Shown here piece by piece: positions 7,780 to 16,526 of a DNA stretch of 64,000 nt. The first letter of the stretch is position 1, and each line of letters begins with the position of its first letter. The position numbers and the translations under genes were made by a program. The notes beneath the pieces are model-generated. The model had not been told where the DNA came from and made no database searches. It was given only the letters and a program-made list of their open reading frames with translations. Source of the DNA: Pantoea dispersa (lineage in GTDB: Bacteria; Pseudomonadota; Gammaproteobacteria; Enterobacterales; Enterobacteriaceae); contig NZ_SCKT01000006.1 of assembly GCF_014155765.1 (NCBI RefSeq), positions 176,167-240,166 on the forward strand. The letters are read 5' to 3'.

Positions 7780-9789
7780 ATGCAACTCTTTCTGTGTGAA
7801 AAACCATCACAGGCAAAGGATATTGCCCGCGTGCTGGGTATCAGCAAGCGTGAGCAGGGATTTATCAGCGGCGGTAACATCGTTGTGACCTGGGCGGTCG
7901 GCCATTTACTCGAAACTGCCAGCCCTGAAGCCTATGGTGAGCAGTATGGCAGGCCATGGCGTGCCGATGTCCTGCCTGTGCTGCCTGAGACCTGGGAAAT
8001 GGTCGTCAAGGAGCAGACAAAATCGCAGTTCACTGTTATCAGTAAGCTGCTCAAAAAGGCCTCTGAGGTGGTCATCGCCACCGATGCCGACCGCGAGGGC
8101 GAGGTGATCGCGCGTGAGCTGCTGGAATACTGCCGCTACAGTGGCGCGGTACGCCGGCTCTGGTTGTCAGCCCTGGATGAGGCCAGTGTGAAGGAAGCAC
8201 TGGGCAATATTCTTCCCGGAGAAAAAACAGCCCTGCTGTACGATGCCGGCAAGGGCCGGAGCCAGGCTGACTGGCTCATCGGTATGAACCTGACCCGCCT
8301 TTATACTCTCAAAGCCCGTGACTCAGGGGTGTCAGAAGTGCTGTCCGTCGGGCGGGTACAGACGCCGACGCTTGCCATGGTGGTTAACCGGGATAATGAA
8401 ATTACGTCCTTCGTGCCAAAGCCCTGGTGGCAGGTACATGCGCTTATTGAAAAAGAGGGCGTCCGGTTCCGGGCTGGCTGGGTGCCCGTTGAGCAGTACT
8501 GTGATGAGGAAAAGCGTTGCATCAATCCTCAGGCTGCCCGGGCGGTGGGACAGCTGTGTCAGCAGCAGGGCAGGGCTGCGGTACTGGAGGTGACACAGAA
8601 GCGGGAGAAAACGGCGGCACCCCTCTGTTTTGACCTGGGCACCCTTCAGCAGGTCTGTTCCCGAAAATTCGGCATGGGCGCAAATGATGTGCTCGCCATT
8701 GCTCAGTCACTTTACGAAACCCACAAAGCGACCACCTACCCCCGTACAGACTGCGGTTTTCTGCCAACTTCCATGCAGCAGGAAATATCCGACGTGCTGG
8801 CGGCAGTGGCGAAATCCGATCCAGCTGTGGCCCCGGTACTGAATCAGCTGGACAGGCAGTTTGTCTCGCGTGTCTGGAATGACAAAAAAATCACCGCGCA
8901 CCATGCCATCATTCCCACCCGACAGGCATTTGATTTGTCACGCCTCAGTGCCGATGAGCTGAATGTCTACCAGCTGATTCGCCAGCATTATTTCGCCCAG
9001 TTCCTTCCGCTGCAGGAATCTGACGTGACGGAGGCCTCTTTCAATATCGGTGGACAGCTGTTCCGTACACGCGGGAAAGTCGGTGTGGTGACGGGCTGGA
9101 AGTCATTGTTCCTGGCTGAAAAAGATGACGATGAAGAGGACGTCGACGGTGACAGTATGGCGCTGCCGGCGCTGGCAAAAGGGGATATTTGCGCTGTCAC
9201 CGGTTCTGAGGTTAAGGATATGAAAACCAGTCCGCCCAAACCGTTCACGGAGGGGACGCTGATTGCTGCCATGAAGAACGCGGCCAGTTTCGTCAGTGAC
9301 CCGAAGCTGAAGAAAGTGCTGCGTGATAACGCCGGTCTGGGCACAGAGGCGACGCGTGCGGCTGTGCTTGAAACCCTCTTCAAACGGCACTATCTGGAGA
9401 AAAAAGGGAAGCACATCCACTCAACGCAGATGGCCCGGGAGCTGATTGCGGCCCTGCCGGAAACGCTGACGAGCCCGGGCATGACCGCATTATGGGAGCA
9501 GGCACTGGATGATATTTCGCAGGGGAAAATGTCGCTTGCGGTCTTTATGCAAAAGCAGCTGCAGTGGACCCGTCACCTTGTCGAAAAAGGCCGCCAGGAC
9601 AGTGTGAAAATTACTGCTCCCGTCACGCCTCCCTGCCCGTTATGCAAAGGACCCACGCGTAAACGTAAAGGTAAAAATGGTGATTTTTGGGGGTGCATAC
9701 GCTATCCGGACTGTGAGGGAATTATCAGTACAGGTAAGAAGAAAGCAGCGAAGCGTAAAAAAACATCGGTTAAGGCTAAAACAGAATAA
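7780..9789 (+). CDS. topB: DNA topoisomerase III
   Basis: This 669-residue type IA topoisomerase starts with the Toprim domain (CEKPSQAKDIA, then DADREGE with Asp102, Asp104 and Glu107). The active-site tyrosine is Tyr320 in YPRTDC. The C-terminal tail has a CPLC-x-CIRYPDC zinc-finger-like motif at about 630-655 and ends in a Lys-rich stretch. It would pass single strands to decatenate or resolve ICE DNA during replication and transfer. The length matches chromosomal TopB, and the TraE-type plasmid enzymes are relatives. A GGGAGG site precedes the ATG. A terminator-like hairpin follows about 250 bases later. Confidence 0.95.
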   Translation: MQLFLCEKPSQAKDIARVLGISKREQGFISGGNIVVTWAVGHLLETASPEAYGEQYGRPWRADVLPVLPETWEMVVKEQTKSQFTVISKLLKKASEVVIATDADREGEVIARELLEYCRYSGAVRRLWLSALDEASVKEALGNILPGEKTALLYDAGKGRSQADWLIGMNLTRLYTLKARDSGVSEVLSVGRVQTPTLAMVVNRDNEITSFVPKPWWQVHALIEKEGVRFRAGWVPVEQYCDEEKRCINPQAARAVGQLCQQQGRAAVLEVTQKREKTAAPLCFDLGTLQQVCSRKFGMGANDVLAIAQSLYETHKATTYPRTDCGFLPTSMQQEISDVLAAVAKSDPAVAPVLNQLDRQFVSRVWNDKKITAHHAIIPTRQAFDLSRLSADELNVYQLIRQHYFAQFLPLQESDVTEASFNIGGQLFRTRGKVGVVTGWKSLFLAEKDDDEEDVDGDSMALPALAKGDICAVTGSEVKDMKTSPPKPFTEGTLIAAMKNAASFVSDPKLKKVLRDNAGLGTEATRAAVLETLFKRHYLEKKGKHIHSTQMARELIAALPETLTSPGMTALWEQALDDISQGKMSLAVFMQKQLQWTRHLVEKGRQDSVKITAPVTPPCPLCKGPTRKRKGKNGDFWGCIRYPDCEGIISTGKKKAAKRKKTSVKAKTE

Positions 9790-10042
9790 TCCGCGCAGTA
9801 TTGAACTATTTCACTGTACAACCCCGGGGCGGGTTCTGCTATTGTTGCCAGGCTTTGATGCATAGGTGCCCCGCTGGCCACGGTGCTGTAAGGTAAACTT
9901 TAACGGGATTTACCCGCAGCAGGCCTGGCAGGAAGTTATTGCACACTAACGGACCTGTAAGACGCATGCACTCCGTGAAAACCGCGTCGGGATTATTCCC
10001 CGGAGACAGATGAGACGACCGCAGGTTAAGGCACTGACCCCA

Positions 10043-10073
10043 GGGCACCGGAAACGGTGCCCTTTTATTTTTA
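10043..10073 (+). terminator. Intrinsic terminator after topB
   Basis: The stem GGGCACCG / CGGTGCCC (8 bp) with a GAAA tetraloop is followed by TTTTATTTTT. It ends the topB transcription unit and isolates it from the leader RNA that follows. Bases 9790-10042 hold no convincing gene. Confidence 0.85.
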
Positions 10074-10150
10074 CGGATCACGTTTTCCATTTTGACCGTT
10101 GACATTCCGGGAGGACGGTTTAATTATAAAAGTGCTAAACCGTCGTTCAT

Positions 10151-10380
10151 ACGACCACCAATGATTCCGTAGCCTGTGAGAATCGCCTTCGGGTGGCTAC
10201 AGCGAAAGCTCCTATAACCTGAAAGGGAGCAAACTTTGGTACATCTGCGCACCTTTGAAAGCAGATATCGCCTGTACAAGCGCATTACGACGCGGCGATG
10301 AAGGTTCCTTCAACATACCAGACTCTCAGGATTCAACCGATCCTGACCCCCGACGGGAAACCACTCCCGTCAGGGCAGAT
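10151..10380 (+). ncRNA. Structured leader RNA, copy A (STAXI-like)
   Basis: This block recurs near 39.9 and 63.2 kb. It contains a hairpin GTAGCC...GGCTAC enclosing CGCC-TTCG-GGTG, then GCTCCT...AGGGAGC, then ACCTTTGAAAGCAGATATCG pairing back with a later AAGGT, and a GACGGG / CCCGTC hairpin. The UUCG-capped pseudoknot-like unit, and the location between topB and the STY4534/ssb genes, resemble the STAXI RNA motif (named for Ssb, Topoisomerase, Antirestriction, XerDC Integrase). I cannot run a covariance search, so the name is tentative. It could be a regulatory leader or a single-strand promoter. Conservation of the unpaired blocks argues for function. Confidence 0.6.
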
Positions 10381-10424
10381 GGTTTCTCCGTCGTACCTAT
10401 TTTTACCTCCATGGAGAAAACATC

Positions 10425-10895
10425 ATGTCTGCAAACAACACTTCTGCATCTGCAAAATCTGAGTACTTCAACCTGACTATCAAAGGCATCGGGTATCTCA
10501 GCAACATTCGCCAGGTTAACCATCAGAATGGCTCGTTCCTCAGCTGCGTAATCAATGCACTGAGTGGTCCGACTGATAATCCGGCCTACGTCCGTTTTGA
10601 CATTTCTGTCGCAGGTAAAGAGGCAACCAGCCTTATCGCCCGCTGCCAGAAAGCCGTCGATGAAGACAAGAAAGTCCTGTTGGGCTTTAACCTGAGTAAC
10701 CCGTCCACGGACATATTTACGCTGAACAAGGGTGACCATGCCGGCGAACAGCGCGTCAGTCTGAAAGCCCGCCTGATAAAGGTGGACTGGATCAAAATAG
10801 GCCAGGAAATGGTTTACAAGACTGAAAAATCTGACTCCGTGCCGCCGCAGAATGGCTCTGCCGCACAACAAAACTACGCAGAAAACTCATTCTGA
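10425..10895 (+). CDS. STY4534-family ICE replication protein (DUF3577)
   Basis: This 156-residue protein has the DUF3577 / STY4534 signature (YFNLTIKGIGYLSNIR, then VRFDISVAGKEA). The predicted strands look like an OB-fold, and ssb follows directly, so single-strand DNA handling during ICE replication is a reasonable guess. A GGAG-type site and the structured RNA leader lie upstream; the leader may control it. A terminator separates it from ssb. Confidence 0.82.
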   Translation: MSANNTSASAKSEYFNLTIKGIGYLSNIRQVNHQNGSFLSCVINALSGPTDNPAYVRFDISVAGKEATSLIARCQKAVDEDKKVLLGFNLSNPSTDIFTLNKGDHAGEQRVSLKARLIKVDWIKIGQEMVYKTEKSDSVPPQNGSAAQQNYAENSF

Positions 10896-10907
10896 TGCGC
10901 ACCTGAC

Positions 10908-10935
10908 ACACCCCGTTCGCGGGGTGTTTCTTTAT
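10908..10935 (+). terminator. Intrinsic terminator between the STY4534-type gene and ssb
   Basis: The stem ACACCCC-G / C-GGGGTGT has a TTCG loop and is followed by TTCTTTATT. It lies in the 60-base gap before ssb, so it may attenuate read-through rather than end the operon fully, as no promoter is obvious before ssb. Confidence 0.7.
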
Positions 10936-10955
10936 TCCTTACAGGAGAAATGATT

Positions 10956-11492
10956 ATGTCCTCACGCGGCGTTAACAAGGTTATTCTTGTCGGAAACCTC
11001 GGCCAGGATCCTGAAGTTCGTTATATTCCTAACGGCAGCGCAGTTACCACCCTTTCGCTGGCCACGTCTGAGAGCTGGCGCGATAAGCAGTCCGGTGAAC
11101 AGAAAGAAGTGACCGAATGGCATCGGGTGGTTATTTTCGGCAAGCTGGCAGAAATTGCGGGTGAATATCTGCGTAAAGGCTCCCAGGTTTACATCGAGGG
11201 CCAGCTGCGCACACGCAAATGGACCGATCAGGCCGGCCAGGATAAATACACCACAGAGGTGGTAGTCAATATTGGTGGCACCATGCAGATGCTGGGTGGC
11301 CGGCAATCTGGCAGCAGTCAGAATACGTCTTCCCGGAATGACTGGGGGCAGCCTCAGCAACCTTCAGGACCGACTCACAGTGGCCAGGCTTCCGGCAGCA
11401 GTGCCGGTGCGCCACCGATGGACTTCGATGACGATATACCGTTCATTGGATTCGGGTATGGAGTACCAAAATCGGCAGTCCATGCACTCTGA
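10956..11492 (+). CDS. ssb: Single-stranded DNA-binding protein
   Basis: This SSB of the bacterial OB-fold type is 178 residues long and starts [18 protein letters not shown] 10956 is preferred to 10950 because AGGAG is 8 bases upstream of it but only 2 from the first ATG. The OB domain covers about 1-110. A Gln/Gly/Ser-rich linker leads to MDFDDDIPF, the usual acidic tip, but 15 further residues (ending KSAVHAL) follow it. An internal tip would weaken the normal partner-binding end unless the protein is processed. It protects ICE single strands during replication and transfer. Confidence 0.92.
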   Translation: MSSRGVNKVILVGNLGQDPEVRYIPNGSAVTTLSLATSESWRDKQSGEQKEVTEWHRVVIFGKLAEIAGEYLRKGSQVYIEGQLRTRKWTDQAGQDKYTTEVVVNIGGTMQMLGGRQSGSSQNTSSRNDWGQPQQPSGPTHSGQASGSSAGAPPMDFDDDIPFIGFGYGVPKSAVHAL

Positions 11493-11556
11493 ACAGTCTT
11501 TATGGCAGTTGCTCTGAACTTAAACATAATCCGGTCAGCATTTAAGGATAACTGAC

Positions 11557-11799
11557 ATGCCTGTTATACTGAGGATCAACGGTTTCCGGTTCTTTTTTTA
11601 TTCTAATGAAGGTAACCCGCTCGAACCTGCACACATTCACGTAATGAAAGCAGGTAGTGAAGCCAAATTCTGGTTAACGCCATCAGTGGCACTGGCCAGT
11701 AACGATGGGTTTAATTCACGGGTATTAAAAGAACTGACGGGGATCGTTGAAGATAACCAAGCATTGTTTCTGGAGGCCTGGAATGACTATTTCAGCTAA
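11557..11799 (+). CDS. DUF4160 protein, first gene of a DUF4160/DUF2442 pair
   Basis: This 80-residue protein has the DUF4160 signature (INGFRFFFYSNEGNPLEPAH, then HVMKAGSEAKFW). It overlaps the next gene by 17 bases. DUF4160 and DUF2442 genes are often found as a pair on mobile DNA and are suspected toxin-antitoxin-like or regulatory modules, but the function is not established. It is probably cargo between ssb and the transfer genes. Confidence 0.85.
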   Translation: MPVILRINGFRFFFYSNEGNPLEPAHIHVMKAGSEAKFWLTPSVALASNDGFNSRVLKELTGIVEDNQALFLEAWNDYFS

Positions 11800-12031
11800 A
11801 CGGGTCAGCTTCGATGAGGCCACGATGTGGGTTGAACTCAACGACGCCCGTACCATCGGTGTGCCGCTGGCATGGTTTCCACGCCTGTTGCATGCTTCAA
11901 CTGAACAGCTTAACAGCTATGAACTGAGTCCCCGTGGTATCCACTGGGACGCGCTGGACGAAGACATTTCTGTTGCGGGTTTGCTTGAAGGCCGCGGCGA
12001 TGTGACCCATCGTCCCCATAAAGTAGCCTGA
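11783..12031 (+). CDS. DUF2442 protein, second gene of the pair
   Basis: This 82-residue protein starts at ATG 11783, chosen over an upstream in-frame ATG because GGAGG lies 7 bases before it. The DUF2442 motif is clear (RVSFDEATMWVELNDAR, PLAWFPRLLHAS, IHWDALDEDISVAGLL). DUF2442 proteins are often the partner of DUF4160. The role is unknown. A strong terminator follows. Confidence 0.87.
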   Translation: MTISAKRVSFDEATMWVELNDARTIGVPLAWFPRLLHASTEQLNSYELSPRGIHWDALDEDISVAGLLEGRGDVTHRPHKVA

Positions 12032-12048
12032 CAGCGCTGTTAATGAAA

Positions 12049-12076
12049 AACGCTGGCTTTTGCCGGCGTTTTTTTT
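12049..12076 (+). terminator. Intrinsic terminator after the DUF2442 gene
   Basis: The stem AACGCTGGC / GCCGGCGTT, with one G-T pair and a TTTT loop, is followed by six further T residues. It divides the replication module from the transfer module. Confidence 0.9.
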
Positions 12077-12165
12077 CATCCACGGAAAATCAGTTGTTAA
12101 TTGAGTAAAACCGGACCGATTCCGCACAGTGAGGGCTGTTTTATCACTGTACAGGAAAATTCCGG

Positions 12166-12831
12166 ATGAAACGTAACACCTCTCACAACGTATTTTCACC
12201 AGGCAGGCTTGCCACTGTTCTTCCCCTGATGCTCCTTGCGGGCTGTGTTTCCCAGCCGCAAAAGTTGCAGCAACGCGCGCCTGCGGACCCGACACCCGGC
12301 ACCACCGTCACCCGCAACGTTCAGCCGGTCTCTCCCGACGAGTATGCGCGGACGCCGGAAGTGGTGCGCTACGATCGTTATCTGCTGGTCAGCACCGATC
12401 CGCAGGCGGCCCAGCGTGACCCTCTCTCGCAGATTATTGATATTCGCATCCCGTCATCCCTGCATCCTACCGTGGCGGATGCGCTGCGTTACGCCCTGCG
12501 CCAGTCCGGTTATTCCCTGTGCGCGACGGGTTCCGCCAACGGCGTGCTTTACCGCCAGGCATTGCCGGCAGTCCAGTACCAGCTGGGCCCGATGCGCCTG
12601 CGTACTGCCCTGCAGGTCCTGGCCGGTCCGGCCTGGCAGCTGGAAGTGGACGATGTGCAGCGGGTGGTCTGCCACAGCCTGCGCGACGGCTACCAGCTGC
12701 CGGTTACCCAGCTTCCGCCGCCGGTCAGCACCTGGTCCACGCCTGCGCCGTCAGCAATGTCACAACCGGCCATCAGCACACCTCAGTCAGTACCCGTTAA
12801 ACCTGTCAGCGGAGGGTTTCTGAGAAAATGA
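12166..12831 (+). CDS. PilL-N-domain ICE lipoprotein (TIGR03748-like)
   Basis: This 221-residue protein has a lipoprotein signal (LMLLAGC, lipid Cys about residue 27). The following domain (YDRYLLVSTDPQAAQ, DPLSQIIDIRIP, VADALRYALRQSGYSL) matches the PilL N-terminal domain used in PFGI-1-class ICEs. In that family it is thought to form part of the outer-membrane platform for the mating apparatus or type IV pilus. The C-terminal Pro/Ser-rich tail is probably flexible. It heads the transfer operon and overlaps the next gene by 4 bases. Confidence 0.82.
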   Translation: MKRNTSHNVFSPGRLATVLPLMLLAGCVSQPQKLQQRAPADPTPGTTVTRNVQPVSPDEYARTPEVVRYDRYLLVSTDPQAAQRDPLSQIIDIRIPSSLHPTVADALRYALRQSGYSLCATGSANGVLYRQALPAVQYQLGPMRLRTALQVLAGPAWQLEVDDVQRVVCHSLRDGYQLPVTQLPPPVSTWSTPAPSAMSQPAISTPQSVPVKPVSGGFLRK

Positions 12832-13580
12832 GCGAACAGCAACCTTTCCATACGGAGCCTGCGCCGGCCCGTAAAAGATTCAGCTGGCGTCCCCGCCGCC
12901 GTCTTATCTGGGGCGCTGCCGCAGGTGTGGCGCTGGCCGGCATTCTGGCGCTGGGCTACACCGCCTTCAGTCTGGGCATATCGAACCTTGATGAGCGTCT
13001 TGCACGCCTTGAATCTCAGGGCAGTACAGCGGCCACTATTGAGACAGTTGCGGCCCTGCAGTCAGATGTGACCACGCTCAAAGCCGGTCTGCAGGATACG
13101 CGGAAAAATCTCGGCGAGGTCCAACAGCGACTCAGCGCTGCTGCGAAACAGGCCGGCAGCGATGACGCCGTGCATCAGTCATTACGCGCCCTTCAGGATG
13201 CCCAGCAGGGGCTGGAAACCCGCCTGAGTGCGCTTACTGAGCAGCTGACAGCGCTGAAATCACAGCCGGCACCCGCCACACCTGTCGCCGCACCGGTTAA
13301 AAAAACTGAACCTGCGGAAAAAAAGCCCCGTCCCGCTGACACACGTCGTGCTGCTCCGTCCCTTCGCGTGGCCCGCACTGCGCCTTTTGTGCTGACGGGA
13401 GTGGAGAAGCGGGGGGCAGAGTCCTGGGCTGCCATCGCGCCCCGAGGCTACAGCAGCCTGTCGCAGGTGGCCCTGGTCGGAGAGGGTGAAACCGTGGCCG
13501 GCTGGACGCTGGTCAGTGCCGGTTATGGTGAGGCGACGTTTCGGGTTAACGGCCGCCTGACCGTGCTCAGAGCAGAGTAA
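12828..13580 (+). CDS. Inner-membrane coiled-coil protein with PilP-like tail
   Basis: This 250-residue protein has a basic cytoplasmic head and a single membrane segment at about 27-49. A long predicted coiled coil follows at about 50-145 (LDERLARLESQG, then many Leu/Gln heptads), then a Pro/Lys linker, then a compact C-terminal domain (APFVLTGVEKRGAESWAAIAP). The tail resembles type IV pilus PilP-like domains in size and position. I cannot name the family firmly. The place behind pilL suggests a structural envelope part of the transfer apparatus. Confidence 0.65.
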   Translation: MSEQQPFHTEPAPARKRFSWRPRRRLIWGAAAGVALAGILALGYTAFSLGISNLDERLARLESQGSTAATIETVAALQSDVTTLKAGLQDTRKNLGEVQQRLSAAAKQAGSDDAVHQSLRALQDAQQGLETRLSALTEQLTALKSQPAPATPVAAPVKKTEPAEKKPRPADTRRAAPSLRVARTAPFVLTGVEKRGAESWAAIAPRGYSSLSQVALVGEGETVAGWTLVSAGYGEATFRVNGRLTVLRAE

Positions 13581-13588
13581 CGGAGCGA

Positions 13589-14314
13589 ATGATGAAACTG
13601 AAACATACCTTTTTAGCCGCCATGCTGCTGAGTCCCCTGACCCAGGCCGCGACCACATCAGGACAGACGGATGTCAGCCGACAGGAATCAACACAACGTG
13701 CTGACTCCGCACAGCAAAACCTGCAGCAACAGGCCGGTCAGTGGGGACTCAGTGCCGACGATTATCAGCGTTATCAGCAGCTGATGAAGGGGCCCCGGGG
13801 TATCCAGTCGCCGGGTCTCGATCCGCTTTCCACCCTGGGTATTGAGGCGCAGACGCCGGCAGAGCGCCGTAAGTTTGCTGAAAAGTGGGTGAAGGAAGAG
13901 TTTGCCCGCACCCAGAAGGAGCTTGATTTCCAGCGTGAGGTGAACGCGGCCTGGCAGCGCCTGTATCCGGGCACACTGCCGGTCAATATGGGGAACGCCT
14001 CCGGCGTGGCGCACGACAGTGGTGGCCGGCTGGCGCTGTTCGTCAGGTCAAAAGACTGCGCCACCTGCGACGCAAAACTGTCTGCCGTGCTGGCTGACAA
14101 CCGGCCGGTGGACATCTATCTGGTCGACAGCCAGGGCAGTGATGATGCGCTTCGCAGCTGGGCACGGGACCATCACATTCCTGTGGAAAAGGTCCGCAAG
14201 CGCCAGATCACGCTTAACCACGACGGCGGCCGGTGGATGCGTTTTGGTAACGGCCTGATGCCGGTTTTACTGCAGCAGGCGGGAGACGGTAAATGGACAA
14301 TCGCAGCGTTCTGA
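13589..14314 (+). CDS. TIGR03759-family integrating conjugative element protein
   Basis: This 241-residue exported protein has a signal peptide ending near TQAATT and the family block LMKGPRGIQSPGLDPLSTLG. The latter half contains a thioredoxin-like pair, KDCATCDAKLSAVL (CxxC). TIGR03759 proteins are periplasmic members of the GI-type secretion system. The CxxC part may help disulfide formation in the apparatus, which is inference. An alternative ATG is at 13592. It overlaps the following gene by 22 bases. Confidence 0.82.
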   Translation: MMKLKHTFLAAMLLSPLTQAATTSGQTDVSRQESTQRADSAQQNLQQQAGQWGLSADDYQRYQQLMKGPRGIQSPGLDPLSTLGIEAQTPAERRKFAEKWVKEEFARTQKELDFQREVNAAWQRLYPGTLPVNMGNASGVAHDSGGRLALFVRSKDCATCDAKLSAVLADNRPVDIYLVDSQGSDDALRSWARDHHIPVEKVRKRQITLNHDGGRWMRFGNGLMPVLLQQAGDGKWTIAAF

Positions 14315-14928
14315 CCGGCGCACTGGCGCTGGGCTTACTGATGGCGGCCGTCCCTGACGGCCATGCTGACCAGACGGTGCCGGAGGGTTACGTCCGCGTG
14401 GCCATGGCGCACGGCGTGCCTCCCGAAGCGCTTTACTCGGTCTCCCTGAGCGAGTCTTCGCGCAAACTTCCCCGCGGAGTACGGCCATGGCCATGGACCA
14501 TCAATGTGGCAGGCAAAGGGTACCGCTATGAGACGCGCCTGCAGGCCTGGCAGGCGCTGCAGGTCTTTATGAAGCGTCACCCGCTTAAGCGCATCGATGT
14601 CGGTATTGCCCAGGTCAATCTGGGCTGGAACGGTCATCATTTTGCCTCGACGTGGGATGCGTTTGACCCTTACACCAACCTGAACGCCGCCGCCACCATT
14701 CTGCGTGAGTGCTGGGCGCGCAAGCCCGGCAGCTGGCTGGATGCCGCCGGGTGTTATCACCATCCCGCAGGTGGTCAGCCTGCTGCACGTTACCGCGCCA
14801 TTGTGAGAGGGCATCTGGCAAAAATCAGCCCTGCACCCCGCATTTCTGCGCCGGCAGCTGAAGCGCCCCGTTCGGTTGCTGAGCTCAACCCCGATCCAGG
14901 CTTCGTCTGGACTGAACCCGGGAGATAA
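14293..14928 (+). CDS. Lytic transglycosylase-like transfer protein
   Basis: This 211-residue exported protein has a signal peptide (LALGLLMAAVPDGHA) followed by a lysozyme-like fold: PPEALYSVSLSESS, PWPWTINVAGKGYRY and IDVGIAQVNLGWN. The Glu in the SESS-like segment would be the catalytic acid, as in SLT-type transglycosylases. It should cut peptidoglycan locally so the transfer channel can cross the wall, as in type IV systems generally. It begins inside the previous gene, which suggests coupled translation. Confidence 0.82.
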   Translation: MDNRSVLTGALALGLLMAAVPDGHADQTVPEGYVRVAMAHGVPPEALYSVSLSESSRKLPRGVRPWPWTINVAGKGYRYETRLQAWQALQVFMKRHPLKRIDVGIAQVNLGWNGHHFASTWDAFDPYTNLNAAATILRECWARKPGSWLDAAGCYHHPAGGQPAARYRAIVRGHLAKISPAPRISAPAAEAPRSVAELNPDPGFVWTEPGR

Positions 14929-14933
14929 CTCTG

Positions 14934-15455
14934 ATGAAAACGCTGTCCTTACTGCTGTTTACCCTCCTTCCCCTGACCGGCCATGCTGAACTGAACGTCA
15001 TTGCTGACCTGGGCGGTCAGGATGCTACGCCGTATTTTGAGGCCGTTAATAAACAGCCCGGTATGAGCACGGAAAACGACACCACATCTTCACCCCCGTC
15101 ACCCGTGCTGCAGGGCGAGGCCGCCATGCTCCCGGTATTCACGCCGGAGTTGCGCCCGGGCAGCGTTCCCGATCGGACGCTGCAGTTGCCCGGCATCGGG
15201 GCGTTGTTTCTGATTGGGGATGATGCTCTGTCCCGTGAATGGCTGACGGCCAATGCCGGTGCCCTGGCTGAACAGCATGCGGCCGGGATGATAGTCAACG
15301 TCACAGACATGGATACCGTGCGCGAGCTGCGCGAACTGGCACCCGGTGTCAGCCTGGCCCCGGCTTCCGGCAGCGAGCTGGCCCGTCGCCTGCAGATTGC
15401 GCATTATCCGGTACTTATCACCGATACCGGCCTGACGCAGCAGGTTAAGCCGTAA
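14934..15455 (+). CDS. TIGR03765-family integrating conjugative element protein
   Basis: This 173-residue protein has a signal peptide (MKTLSLLLFTLLPLTGHA) and the family pattern near ELNVIADLGGQDATPYF and RTLQLPGIGALFLIGDD. It is a conserved periplasmic member of the PFGI-1 transfer gene set. Its molecular role is not known. It overlaps the next start by one base. Confidence 0.82.
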   Translation: MKTLSLLLFTLLPLTGHAELNVIADLGGQDATPYFEAVNKQPGMSTENDTTSSPPSPVLQGEAAMLPVFTPELRPGSVPDRTLQLPGIGALFLIGDDALSREWLTANAGALAEQHAAGMIVNVTDMDTVRELRELAPGVSLAPASGSELARRLQIAHYPVLITDTGLTQQVKP

Positions 15456-16027
15456 TGAGCGCGCCAGATATCAACGATCTGCTGATGGCGCACCCTTACG
15501 GGGCGGTCATACTGATCGTCCTTTTCCTGGTGGTGATGGCCTTTCTGAACCTGCGCCGGCGGGAGAAAGCCAGCACCCGCCGTCACCGGCGATACCGGGC
15601 AACGGCGGGGCGGGTACTGAATAAGCTGATCAGCCTGCCGGGAGACGGGCAGCGCCTGACTTATCTGCGCAAAATCAGCCCCTATGTCTTTGAAGAGCTG
15701 TTGCTGTCTGCCTTTGAACGTCAGGGGCTGACCGTAGTGCGTAATGCCTCCTACAGCGGTGACGGCGGCCTTGATGGTCAGGTCATCATCGACGGCGAGC
15801 ACTGGCTTATCCAGGCCAAACGGTACAGTCGTGCTGTTTCCCCCGCACATGTTGAGGACTTCGACCGACTTCTCCTGCACTCCGGCCGCCGGGGGCTCTT
15901 TATCCACACGGGCCGTACCGGAAAAATGAGCCGCACCCTTCATATGGCGTCACCGCGCCTGCGCATCATCAGCGGGCAACGCCTGCTGGCCATTCTCGCC
16001 GGGCAGGACGTCCGGCAGACTCTCTGA
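15455..16027 (+). CDS. Mrr-like restriction-endonuclease-fold membrane protein
   Basis: This 190-residue protein has one N-terminal membrane segment (about 10-30) and a cytoplasmic PD-(D/E)xK domain of the Mrr_cat type: EELLLSAFERQGL, SGDGGLDGQVIIDGEHWLIQAKRY. The catalytic Asp and the QAK motif are intact. Such genes are regular members of PFGI-1 transfer operons. The nuclease could process ICE or host DNA near the membrane, or act in defence; the sequence does not decide. Confidence 0.78.
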   Translation: MSAPDINDLLMAHPYGAVILIVLFLVVMAFLNLRRREKASTRRHRRYRATAGRVLNKLISLPGDGQRLTYLRKISPYVFEELLLSAFERQGLTVVRNASYSGDGGLDGQVIIDGEHWLIQAKRYSRAVSPAHVEDFDRLLLHSGRRGLFIHTGRTGKMSRTLHMASPRLRIISGQRLLAILAGQDVRQTL

Positions 16028-16037
16028 GGAATCTTTT

Positions 16038-16526
16038 ATGCACATCATCCTGAACAGCCTGCGCTACGCTTTGTGGCTTGTGTTCTGTTTATTCCGTCAT
16101 GCCGTTTTCGTGCCTGCCGCTTTCGGCGGTGTCTGCCTGCTCGCCTGGCTTGTTTTCGGCCATCCGGTCAGTGACCTGAACGACCAGTTGCAGAAGGAGG
16201 CAACGGCATGGCGCACCGCGCCGCCCGGACATTACATGTGGGAGGAATGCCCGGTGCCTGATAATGCGGCTCCGCCTGAGGCAAAGCCGGCAGCCTGTAC
16301 CGTCACTGCCGTCTCCACAGAAACCGCGGCGAACAATTACCTGCTGTCATTGCGGGCCGTATGGATCATTTTTTTCATCCTGTCGAATGTTCTGTATGTG
16401 CTCTGGCGCTTACTGGCGGATGCCCTGCGTTACCACTCCCTTTCCTGCAGGGAAGCCGGTGCCGGGAGGGGAACGTATATCCGTATGGCCGACGGTAAAA
16501 TTATAAAGGAGGCAGACGATGAGTAA
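16038..16526 (+). CDS. ICE membrane protein of unknown function
   Basis: This 162-residue protein has two predicted membrane segments (about 20-42 and 105-130) around a periplasmic loop rich in Ala, Pro and Glu with two Cys. It overlaps traD by 8 bases and is probably made with it. No family is recognised beyond its position. It may be an accessory of the coupling protein. Confidence 0.7.
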   Translation: MHIILNSLRYALWLVFCLFRHAVFVPAAFGGVCLLAWLVFGHPVSDLNDQLQKEATAWRTAPPGHYMWEECPVPDNAAPPEAKPAACTVTAVSTETAANNYLLSLRAVWIIFFILSNVLYVLWRLLADALRYHSLSCREAGAGRGTYIRMADGKIIKEADDE

